IMG/VR virus record: IMGVR_UViG_3300025815_000158
Coordinates: 1-20,274 of that record
From: a virus
DNA length: 20,274 nt
Reading direction: 5' to 3' (one strand)
Shown here: positions 10,803-15,936 of the stretch, piece after piece
Layout of the letters: every line of letters starts with the position of its first letter
Position numbering within the stretch: position 1 is the stretch's first letter
Translations under genes and position numbers: made by a program
The notes under the pieces: generated by a model
What the model saw: only the letters and a program-made list of their open reading frames with translations
Told to the model about the DNA's origin: nothing
Databases searched by the model: none

Positions 10803-11015
10803 CTAGTTAATGCTGACAATGCGTTGCCGACCGCTTTTGGTTGTCTCTACCTCTACGTCAACAAGCTGGCCTACCATGCCCATATGTACTTTGTAGGCGT
10901 CCGAAATGTTCGCTTTTGTGCGTATTGTCTGCCCTCCTATGAATGTAAATTCAAAAGCTGGATTGCCTGCGTGTGAATTGTTCAGGCGTTTGATGTGTTT
11001 GATTGTGCGTTGCAT
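10803..11015 (-). CDS. hypothetical protein (70 residues)
   Basis: The ATG at 11015 has a perfect aggagg site 7 bases upstream and is preferred over 11120. The product MQRTIKHIKRLNNSHAGNPAFEFTFIGGQTIRTKANISDAYKVHMGMVGQLVDVEVETTKSGRQRIVSIN looks like a small beta-barrel with basic N-terminus, possibly nucleic-acid binding. No family is assigned. Confidence 0.68.
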   Translation of the reverse strand: MQRTIKHIKRLNNSHAGNPAFEFTFIGGQTIRTKANISDAYKVHMGMVGQLVDVEVETTKSGRQRIVSIN

Positions 11016-11026
11016 GTTCTTTCCTC

Positions 11027-11329
11027 CTATTCTGCGCGGCATTTCATTAGGTCGTGATGCTCTGATTCGCATAGCGTTGCCATCTCGCGGCGCGTGTCTA
11101 TGTTGAACATATGGAACCATTTACCATTGCCGCAGAATTGCTTGTGGTACTTCTTGGCGGCGTTGTCTGCAAAATACAGCCATAACTTCGCGGCCTTCTC
11201 GCTGTCGTAATCGCCTTTATCAAATCGCTTTTGAAGCAACGCCTCTACATGCTCCCGCTGTTGATGGTACAGTGCAGAATCGTTCAATGCATATAAGTAC
11301 AGCTCTTGCGCTTCGTGTGATATTGTCAT
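11027..11329 (-). CDS. hypothetical protein (100 residues)
   Basis: The start at 11329 follows the repeated ccggaggg leader. The product begins MTISHEAQELYLYALNDSALYHQQREHVEALLQKRFDKGDYDSEKAAKLWLYFADNAAKKYHKQFC and is helical. The pattern ALYxxxREHVEALLxKRFDKGxYDxEKAxKLWxYFxxxAAKKY is familiar to me as a small marine phage protein of unknown function. It probably acts early in infection, judging by the operon. Confidence 0.7.
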   Translation of the reverse strand: MTISHEAQELYLYALNDSALYHQQREHVEALLQKRFDKGDYDSEKAAKLWLYFADNAAKKYHKQFCGNGKWFHMFNIDTRREMATLCESEHHDLMKCRAE

Positions 11330-11346
11330 TGTTAAACCCTCCGGTT
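11325..11346 (-). repeat. 22-base leader repeat, copy 1
   Basis: This block, containing the core CCGGAGGGTTTAACAATGAC on the minus strand, is identical over 22 bases to 11631-11652. It carries the ribosome site and start codon of the gene at 11027-11329. The upstream flanks (AACAACAAA-like) are also related. Confidence 0.9.
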
Positions 11347-11370
11347 TGTTGTTTCTAACGGTCTCGTCAG

Positions 11371-11406
11371 TACTGGCCCAACCAGTAGACACGGCCTAAG
11401 CCGTGT
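11371..11406. other. two adjacent intercistronic hairpins
   Basis: TACTGG-CCAGTA (11371-11387, loop CCCAA) and ACACGGC-GCCGTGT (11389-11406, loop CTAA) lie directly after the gene ending at 11414. No leftward T-tract follows. They may cap or separate mRNAs within the early operon. Confidence 0.65.
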
Positions 11407-11413
11407 TTCGACC

Positions 11414-11635
11414 TTAGCCAAGTATAAAAGACGATAACTTGAAGTTATTGCCGTATGTCCTAGCGCGACTGCCATAGACTAGCCACTCGCTATAGAGTGA
11501 ATGGTGTTTGCTTTCCAGGCCGTTGATGCCGTTTGCATCGACAAACACGCGCCTAGCGTATTCATGAAGCGGGTTTTCTTCTACATAGCCATATGTGCCA
11601 TCGTGCGCGACTGCTAGTTTTACTTCGATAGTCAT
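11414..11635 (-). CDS. hypothetical protein (73 residues)
   Basis: The start at 11635 follows the second copy of the ccggaggg leader. The product reads MTIEVKLAVAHDGTYGYVEENPLHEYARRVFVDANGINGLESKHHSLYSEWLVYGSRARTYGNNFKLSSFILG. It is rich in Tyr and His and probably has a mixed alpha/beta fold. No family recognised. Confidence 0.66.
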   Translation of the reverse strand: MTIEVKLAVAHDGTYGYVEENPLHEYARRVFVDANGINGLESKHHSLYSEWLVYGSRARTYGNNFKLSSFILG

Positions 11636-11652
11636 TGTTAAACCCTCCGGTT
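11631..11652 (-). repeat. 22-base leader repeat, copy 2
   Basis: This is identical to 11325-11346 over 22 bases, including the ribosome site and the ATGAC start. The matched flanks suggest that the leader-plus-gene unit was duplicated or exchanged as a cassette. Confidence 0.9.
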
Positions 11653-11663
11653 CTTTGTTGTGT

Positions 11664-11840
11664 TTAGACTTGTGATTCGTATTTTTCCGTGTAGGCCGGA
11701 TATGCTTCCTGGAAATCGACCAGTTTATCCGCGGCCTCAACCATCTTCTTTACCTCGGATGGTATGTTTGTTGGCTTGTAGTCGTTCAAATAAATAGAAA
11801 GCATTGTTTCGTATGTTTTCACATATTCGGCATATGTCAT
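11664..11840 (-). CDS. hypothetical protein (58 residues)
   Basis: The ORF reads MTYAEYVKTYETMLSIYLNDYKPTNIPSEVKKMVEAADKLVDFQEAYPAYTEKYESQV. It starts at an ATG with gggag upstream in a leader related to that of the next gene upstream. The protein is a short, mostly helical, Tyr-rich product. No family recognised. It lies in the right order and spacing for the early operon (28 bases before the next gene). Confidence 0.68.
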   Translation of the reverse strand: MTYAEYVKTYETMLSIYLNDYKPTNIPSEVKKMVEAADKLVDFQEAYPAYTEKYESQV

Positions 11841-11868
11841 TGTGCAAGCTCCCGTTGCGTTGTTGATA
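11838..11868 (-). repeat. related early leader, TATCAACAACGC type
   Basis: On the minus strand this leader runs TATCAACAACGC, then AACGGGAG, then CACAATG. The leader of the upstream gene (12078-12109) has TATCAACAACGC, AACGGAGG and CACAATG in the same order and spacing. The similarity is too long for a ribosome site alone. Confidence 0.75.
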
Positions 11869-11871
11869 GGC

Positions 11872-11887
11872 GAGGGCCGAAGCCCTC
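11872..11887 (-). other. GC-rich hairpin with UUCG loop
   Basis: On the leftward transcript GAGGGC-UUCG-GCCCUC forms a perfect 6-base-pair stem with a UUCG tetraloop, an exceptionally stable hairpin. No T-tract follows. It lies between the first two early genes and could protect mRNA ends or limit read-through. Confidence 0.7.
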
Positions 11888-11900
11888 ACCGTTAAGTTTA

Positions 11901-12080
11901 TTAGCGGATACCGTCCGCTAGGCTGTTAGCTATAGGCGTTGAGACAATCGCGTATACAGCACGGTGAAACATTGTTTTGCCGTGGCGATAATCTTTTGAG
12001 AAGCGAAAGCCTGTAATGCGCATAATAGGCGATGCGATGTGTGCCGTGGCTTTGCGTGTGTTGTAGCAGATAGTTTCCAT
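11901..12080 (-). CDS. hypothetical protein (59 residues), first early leftward gene
   Basis: The ATG at 12080, with ggaggg 8 bases upstream, is chosen; an ORF reaching 12242 would run across the promoter. The product reads METICYNTRKATAHIASPIMRITGFRFSKDYRHGKTMFHRAVYAIVSTPIANSLADGIR. It is basic and small with no recognisable family. As the first gene after the strong leftward promoter it should be made very early in infection. Confidence 0.66.
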   Translation of the reverse strand: METICYNTRKATAHIASPIMRITGFRFSKDYRHGKTMFHRAVYAIVSTPIANSLADGIR

Positions 12081-12109
12081 TGTGTTGCCCTCCGTTGGCG
12101 TTGTTGATA
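12078..12109 (-). repeat. related early leader, TATCAACAACGC type
   Basis: This is the second copy of the leader described at 11838-11868, with the same order TATCAACAACGC, AACGGAGG, CACAATG. It begins close to the predicted transcription start of the leftward promoter. Confidence 0.75.
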
Positions 12110-12114
12110 ATTCA

Positions 12115-12143
12115 AATATAGGCAAGCATTGCCGCATGGTCAA
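12115..12143 (-). promoter_or_regulatory. strong sigma-70 promoter, leftward (early)
   Basis: TTGACC (12143-12138) and TATATT (12120-12115) are separated by exactly 17 bases on the minus strand: 5/6 matches at both boxes. It would start near 12108, just ahead of the first early gene. A palindrome in the spacer (12121-12133) is a candidate operator. Confidence 0.8.
12121..12133. promoter_or_regulatory. candidate operator GGCAA-GCA-TTGCC
   Basis: A perfect 5-base inverted repeat with a 3-base centre lies within the spacer of the leftward promoter, where a repressor would block RNA polymerase. The phage's own HTH protein (9164-9340) is a candidate binder; this is inference. Confidence 0.5.
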
Positions 12144-12171
12144 GAGAAAAAAGCACACAATGTAAAAAAAG

Positions 12172-12200
12172 TTGACACTGTGCGCGCGTGTGTATATATT
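12172..12200 (+). promoter_or_regulatory. strong sigma-70 promoter, rightward (packaging/head operon)
   Basis: TTGACA (12172-12177) is a perfect -35 and TATATT (12195-12200) a 5/6 -10 at the optimal 17-base spacing. The transcript would begin near 12207 and have a leader of about 290 bases before the small terminase gene. ACACTGTGCGC at 12175-12185 recurs at 12321-12331. Confidence 0.85.
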
Positions 12201-12494
12201 AATAAGCAGTTGATTGTATTGGATTGGAGATGGTGGTTGCATATCTCAACACGCACAGCGCGTTAACAGCTTCCCTGCGGCAGTGCAGGGCCAAGCCTAT
12301 CATAGTGTGGCAAAAATGCAACACTGTGCGCACAGGCACACGCACGCACAGGCACGCACAGGCACCCGCACACGCCTAGGCGCGCACGCACAGGCCCGGG
12401 GGGGCACGCGCGCACCCGCACACCCGCACGCGCGCGGCCACGTTCTATATGTGTTAATACCTACAACTAAACACACAGCCTAATCGGAGAAACC
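12201..12494 (+). other. long non-coding leader upstream of the terminase genes
   Basis: This stretch has no supported gene. An 89-codon ORF at 12214-12483 is made of His, Ala, Arg, Thr and Gly from the repeat tract and has no good start. Within the leader are a CCCTGC-GCAGGG hairpin (12273-12290), the 12-base palindrome CTGTGCGCACAG (12324-12335) and the CA/CG tract. Given its place directly before the small terminase gene, it is the best candidate in this window for the packaging recognition (pac or cos) site. Confidence 0.5.
12324..12440. repeat. GC-rich alternating purine-pyrimidine repeat tract
   Basis: About 115 bases are made almost only of CA, CG and GC steps. Clear units are two exact copies of GCACGCACAG (12342-12351, 12352-12361), two of ACCCGCAC (12414-12421, 12422-12429), the palindrome CGCCTAGGCG (12373-12382) and runs of alternating CG. 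The 10-base period equals one helical turn. The composition is unlike the rest of the window. Confidence 0.9.
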
Positions 12495-12872
12495 ATGACG
12501 AAGCTAACGAAGTTCACCACCCAGCAGATACTGAGCGACCTTGCTGACGGCTATACTATGGTCGATGCTTGCAAGAAGGCTGGGATAAGCAGGCAGGCTC
12601 TTTACAAGCGTATGAAGGGCAACAACGAGCTTGATGTGTCTGTGCGCATTGCGCAGCAGTATAGTGCGGAAAAGGCGCTAGAGGAGCTTGATAAGCTGTA
12701 TGACGATGCCTTACACAAGCGCAAGGACTACGATGCTCATGTGCTAAGAGACTATGCGCACCATGTACGCTGGAAAGTGCAGAAGATTATCCCTGAGCGC
12801 TATGGCGAGCAGAAGAACAAGACGGGGGTAGAGGTTACTGATGGCGGTATTCGTATTATGTGGGAGAGCTAG
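12495..12872 (+). CDS. terminase small subunit
   Basis: The 125-residue product starts after cggag. Residues about 1-45 form an HTH domain (FTTQQILSDLADGYTMVDACKKAGISRQALYKRMK). The middle is a helical oligomerisation part, and the end KIIPERYGEQKNKTGVEVTDGGIRIMWES fits the small-terminase C-terminus found in podoviruses and siphoviruses. The protein recognises the phage packaging site and hands DNA to the large terminase. The adjacent large-terminase gene supports this strongly. The repeat tract 55-170 bases upstream may be its binding site. Confidence 0.85.
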   Translation: MTKLTKFTTQQILSDLADGYTMVDACKKAGISRQALYKRMKGNNELDVSVRIAQQYSAEKALEELDKLYDDALHKRKDYDAHVLRDYAHHVRWKVQKIIPERYGEQKNKTGVEVTDGGIRIMWES

Positions 12873-13142
12873 ATGAAGCGCGGGGCAGTTTTAGATAAAG
12901 CGAAGCAGTGTGTAACTGCTGACAGGGCAGCAGAGCATGGTGATATGGAAGATAACTTTGCGGTTATTGCTTCTTACTGGTCTATTCATTTGGGCCACAA
13001 GGTAGAGCCTGTGGATGTTGGGATTATGATGGCGTTGCTAAAGGCGGCTAGGGCCAAGTCCAATCCTTACCATGAGGATAATTACATTGATGGTGCGGGG
13101 TACTTTGCGTGTAGTGCTGAGTGTGTCGATGTATCTGATTGA
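12873..13142 (+). CDS. DUF6378-like protein
   Basis: The 89-residue product starts directly after the small-terminase stop. It reads KRGAVLDKAKQCVTADRAAEHGDMEDNFAVIASYWSIHLGHKVEPVDVGIMMALLKAARAKSNPYHEDNYIDGAGYFACSAECV, close to the pattern I know for DUF6378: a helical domain with an E-x-x-F block, then DVxxMMxLLKxAR and D..IDxAGY. DUF6378 has no proven function and may be related to the MazG-like helical fold. Insertion between the two terminase genes is unusual but common in compact phages. Confidence 0.75.
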   Translation: MKRGAVLDKAKQCVTADRAAEHGDMEDNFAVIASYWSIHLGHKVEPVDVGIMMALLKAARAKSNPYHEDNYIDGAGYFACSAECVDVSD

Positions 13143-13151
13143 GCAAAGCTG

Positions 13152-13376
13152 ATGCGTAGCGACTTCGACCCTAATAACTTTGCCCGTGTCTATGACAAGG
13201 CTCCGTGGCTGCTACATTTTCAGTTTTCTAATGAGAGGTATGTATATCGTTATGCGCTAGTCGAGAAGATACCCGTTGGCGATATAAAGCCCCGCACTAA
13301 GCAGAAGGCTAATGAATTAAACCTGTCCCAAGAGGAGATATGGCAGACTTATGGCAAACATAAAGATTCCTTATAA
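13152..13376 (+). CDS. hypothetical protein (74 residues) between terminase genes
   Basis: The product reads MRSDFDPNNFARVYDKAPWLLHFQFSNERYVYRYALVEKIPVGDIKPRTKQKANELNLSQEEIWQTYGKHKDSL. Aromatic-rich N-terminal half, basic helical end. No family recognised. It overlaps the large-terminase start by 26 bases, so it may be coupled to terminase translation. Confidence 0.6.
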   Translation: MRSDFDPNNFARVYDKAPWLLHFQFSNERYVYRYALVEKIPVGDIKPRTKQKANELNLSQEEIWQTYGKHKDSL

Positions 13377-14640
13377 GCCCCGTGACTTGCAGGCTGAGAT
13401 GCACAACGGCATCAAGCGGTGGAATGTTTTGGTTATGCACCGTAGATTTGGCAAGACTGTGTTTGCTGTTAATCATTTGATTAAACATGCGTTGACTTGT
13501 CCGTTACCAAGACCCCGTGTTGCCTTTGTTGCGCCTACCTTTACGCAGGCCAAGCGTATTGCTTGGGACTATGTCAAATATTATACGAGTGTCATCCCTG
13601 GCGCTAAATTCAACGAGACTGAGTTGCGTGTGGACTTTCCCAATGGCGGCAGGTTGATGTTGTTGTCTGCTGAGAATCCTGATGCACTGCGTGGTATCTA
13701 TCTTGATATGGCTGTCTTCGATGAATTTGGTATGCAAAACCCTAGAGTATGGGGGGAGGTTGTGCGTCCGGCCCTGTCTGACAGAGAGGGTGCGGCTATC
13801 TTTCTAGGCACTCCGGCTGGGCATAATCATTTTTTTGATTTGCTAGAACAGGCGCGGTCTGAGACAGACAATGGTTCCGACCAGTGGTACTGGAAGATTG
13901 TAAAGGCCAGTGAGAGTAAGCTGGTTAAGGAAACGGAGCTAGACGCAGCTAGAGCGCAAATGACCCCTGAGCAATACGAGCAGGAGTATGAGTGTTCGTT
14001 TACTGCGGCAATTATTGGGGCATATTATGGCAAGTTAATGGCAGAGGCTGACGAGGACAACCGTATAACGAGGGTGCCATACGACCCTGCTTACCCAGTC
14101 CATACGGCTTGGGATTTGGGTGTCAATGACTCAACAGCCATTTGGTTTGCGCAAATATTTAGGGGCGGGGCGGTCAATGTTATTGATTACTACGAGAATG
14201 GGGGCGTGGGCTTAGACCATTACGCTGATGTTATAAATAGGAAGGACTACAATTACGGCGACCACTTGGCCCCGCATGACATTGAGGTGCGTGAGCTTGG
14301 CAGTGGTAAGTCACGACTAGAGACTGCCGCTAGTCTGGGGCTTCGCTTTAAGGTGATTCCCAAGATGAAGGTCGCGGATGGCATTAACGCGGCGCGTATG
14401 TTATTACCTAAATGTTACTTTGACAGGGATAGATGCACCACGGGCGTTGAGATGCTCCGGCAGTATAGGCAGGAATGGGATGAACGTAGAAAAATGTTTA
14501 GAGACCATCCTCGCCATGATTTCACAAGCCATGCAGCAGATGCGTTTAGGTATCTCGCTATTGGCCTTGAGAATAGGCAGAGATTTGTCAAACCTCCGCA
14601 ACAAGTTGCGCAAATGGAGTACAACCCTTTTACGCTATGA
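13351..14640 (+). CDS. terL: terminase large subunit
   Basis: The 429-residue product is a complete large terminase. The ATPase half has a Walker A-like MHRRFGKT (residues 29-36), an adenine-side VAPTFTQAKRIAW region, Walker B VFDE (122-125), and FLGTPAGHNHFF, the coupling motif III. The C-terminal RNase H-like nuclease has TAWDLGVNDST (Asp255 as first metal ligand), a central APHDIEVRE block and HDFTSHAADAFRYL (Asp397 as last ligand). The enzyme pumps DNA into the prohead through the portal (15937-17526) and cuts it. The final 30 residues are a proline- and glutamine-rich tail. Confidence 0.95.
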   Translation: MANIKIPYKPRDLQAEMHNGIKRWNVLVMHRRFGKTVFAVNHLIKHALTCPLPRPRVAFVAPTFTQAKRIAWDYVKYYTSVIPGAKFNETELRVDFPNGGRLMLLSAENPDALRGIYLDMAVFDEFGMQNPRVWGEVVRPALSDREGAAIFLGTPAGHNHFFDLLEQARSETDNGSDQWYWKIVKASESKLVKETELDAARAQMTPEQYEQEYECSFTAAIIGAYYGKLMAEADEDNRITRVPYDPAYPVHTAWDLGVNDSTAIWFAQIFRGGAVNVIDYYENGGVGLDHYADVINRKDYNYGDHLAPHDIEVRELGSGKSRLETAASLGLRFKVIPKMKVADGINAARMLLPKCYFDRDRCTTGVEMLRQYRQEWDERRKMFRDHPRHDFTSHAADAFRYLAIGLENRQRFVKPPQQVAQMEYNPFTL

Positions 14641-15056
14641 TGATAAATAACGAACACCATTATGACACTGCAAGCATGATGATGGAGTACAGCCCTTATC
14701 ATTCGGACTATACGCTTGCTGATAAGCGTATGTATTTAGAGCCGCCGCTTGCTATGGGGAATTATATCTTTGGGTTAGATGCCGATGAGGTTCCGTACTT
14801 GTTTGCTACTTGGGCATTTCCAAGGCAAAAGCAAATTGATGAATATATCCGAACAGGCATCTTCCCGCCTAGCGCATGGCGTGGTGACGGCGATAGTCCT
14901 TGGATTATTGATTTTATCTGTTTTGCTGGTCGCAAAGGCATAGTCGATGGCTTTAGGTCTTTGAAAGACATTTTTATAGAAATGGGATATAGTGATTGCT
15001 ATTGGCTAAGAACTGAGTCCGGCAAGCTGGGCTTTCATAAGTTAAAGGAGAAATGA
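14637..15056 (+). CDS. HlyC/RtxC-like acyltransferase fold protein
   Basis: The 139-residue product overlaps the large-terminase stop (ATGA; ATG at 14640 is the alternative start). It matches the RTX-toxin acyltransferase HlyC in layout: SPYHSDY (His22) versus SPLHRNW around the HlyC catalytic His, VPYLFATWAFP versus PVAYCSWA, and AWRGDGDSPWIIDFICFAG (Asp92) versus the HlyC WxSGDxxWFIDWIAPFG with its catalytic Asp. Both catalytic positions are kept. HlyC-like proteins occur in marine phages near head genes, but the substrate is not known. It might acylate a phage structural protein or a host target, or bind acyl carrier protein for another purpose. Confidence 0.72.
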   Translation: MMINNEHHYDTASMMMEYSPYHSDYTLADKRMYLEPPLAMGNYIFGLDADEVPYLFATWAFPRQKQIDEYIRTGIFPPSAWRGDGDSPWIIDFICFAGRKGIVDGFRSLKDIFIEMGYSDCYWLRTESGKLGFHKLKEK

Positions 15057-15057
15057 C

Positions 15058-15711
15058 ATGGGTTCTGGTGGTGGCGGCGGCGGTGGCGGCGGTGGCAGCG
15101 TAAAGAGTGGAAGCAGAGGCGCTAAAAAGCAGGACTTCCGTTTGAAAGAACAGCAGGCAACTTATGGTCGCTCTGGCAGGGGTGGAAATCTTAGCAAGGT
15201 TCAGCAGAACTTTGAGAGGAACATAACGGCAGCGCAGCAGCTTGAACGCCGCGCAGCCGAAGGTTCTATCAAGTCACCCATCCCAAGCATAACTGGCGCT
15301 GCAATAAACACGCTTGGCGGTTTTTTTAACGAGCGTCTTGCTGGTCAGTTACGTACTGGCTCTACGAGTGCTACGCCTGTGACTGCTAAGTTTGGCCCTA
15401 GTCAGAATGAATTGGTTGTTGGTGTGGTAACCAAAGATGGTGTTTACAGTGGGCGGCAACAGTTTAACCCTAAGCAAGCTGATGCTAAGAAAACTATACT
15501 GGCTAGTAGCAGTGGCGAGGCTGAATCTAAGCCAGATGTTACCCCTGCGGTAACGCCGGAAGTAACGCCTGAGGTTGTGCCTGATGATACGCAGTTAGGA
15601 TTTACCGCAGAAGAATCACGGCGTAGACGCACTAGAAGATTTGGCGGTGGAGGTTTAGTAGAAGAAAAGGGCATACTCTTATCTTCTACTGGCAAACGCC
15701 CTACAGTATAG
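15058..15711 (+). CDS. Gly-rich protein, likely virion-associated
   Basis: The 217-residue product starts MGSGGGGGGGGGGS with a long glycine run, continues with a basic segment (KSGSRGAKKQDFRLKEQQATYGRSGRGGNLSKVQQNFERN), a small-residue-rich hydrophobic segment (SITGAAINTLGGFFNERLAGQL), a beta-like domain, a Val/Pro/Thr linker (three VTPE/VTPA repeats), and a C-terminal RRRRTRRFGGGGLVEEKGILLS. The Arg-rich/Gly-rich end resembles short tail sequences of podovirus proteins found between terminase and portal genes. Ribosome site aaggag. It could be an internal core or connector-associated protein. No enzyme motif is visible. Confidence 0.6.
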   Translation: MGSGGGGGGGGGGSVKSGSRGAKKQDFRLKEQQATYGRSGRGGNLSKVQQNFERNITAAQQLERRAAEGSIKSPIPSITGAAINTLGGFFNERLAGQLRTGSTSATPVTAKFGPSQNELVVGVVTKDGVYSGRQQFNPKQADAKKTILASSSGEAESKPDVTPAVTPEVTPEVVPDDTQLGFTAEESRRRRTRRFGGGGLVEEKGILLSSTGKRPTV

Positions 15712-15720
15712 GAGATAACA

Positions 15721-15933
15721 ATGAGTTCACTTTTTAGTCCACCGTCTATGCCAACACCGCCTCCTCCACCCGAGCCTCCGGCAAAGGTTGATTATGCAAG
15801 GGCTGAGGCTCTATCCGAAGAGGCTCTGAAGAAAGAGCGCTCAAAGCGCAAGGGTAGAGGCTCTACTATAGTTGCTGGGTTGGCCTCTGATACAACAATG
15901 CCAACTAGCGGCACACCTACACTACTGGGGTAA
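15721..15933 (+). CDS. Pro-rich small protein upstream of the portal gene
   Basis: The 70-residue product begins MSSLFSPPSMPTPPPPPEPPAKVDY and ends ERSKRKGRGSTIVAGLASDTTMPTSGTPTLLG. Proline-rich start, KKERSKRKGRGSTI basic centre and a Gly/Leu end are a familiar pattern in genes next to podovirus portals. The C-terminal R(K)GR.STI..G resembles the basic end of the preceding protein. Function unknown; a connector or virion role is likely from position. Confidence 0.65.
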   Translation: MSSLFSPPSMPTPPPPPEPPAKVDYARAEALSEEALKKERSKRKGRGSTIVAGLASDTTMPTSGTPTLLG

Positions 15934-15936
15934 CTT

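Noticed and set aside
12231-12378. 49-codon ORF starting at the ATG near 12231
   Set aside because: The purine-rich sequence touches the start codon instead of lying 5-10 bases upstream, and the second half is repeat translation.
12241-12480. CRISPR array in the repeated tract
   Set aside because: The units are 8-10 bases and tandem, without unique spacers of regular length.
12214-12483. 89-codon rightward ORF across the GC-rich tract
   Set aside because: It has no ribosome site and its composition (His, Ala, Arg, Thr, Gly) is simply the translation of the CA/CG repeats.
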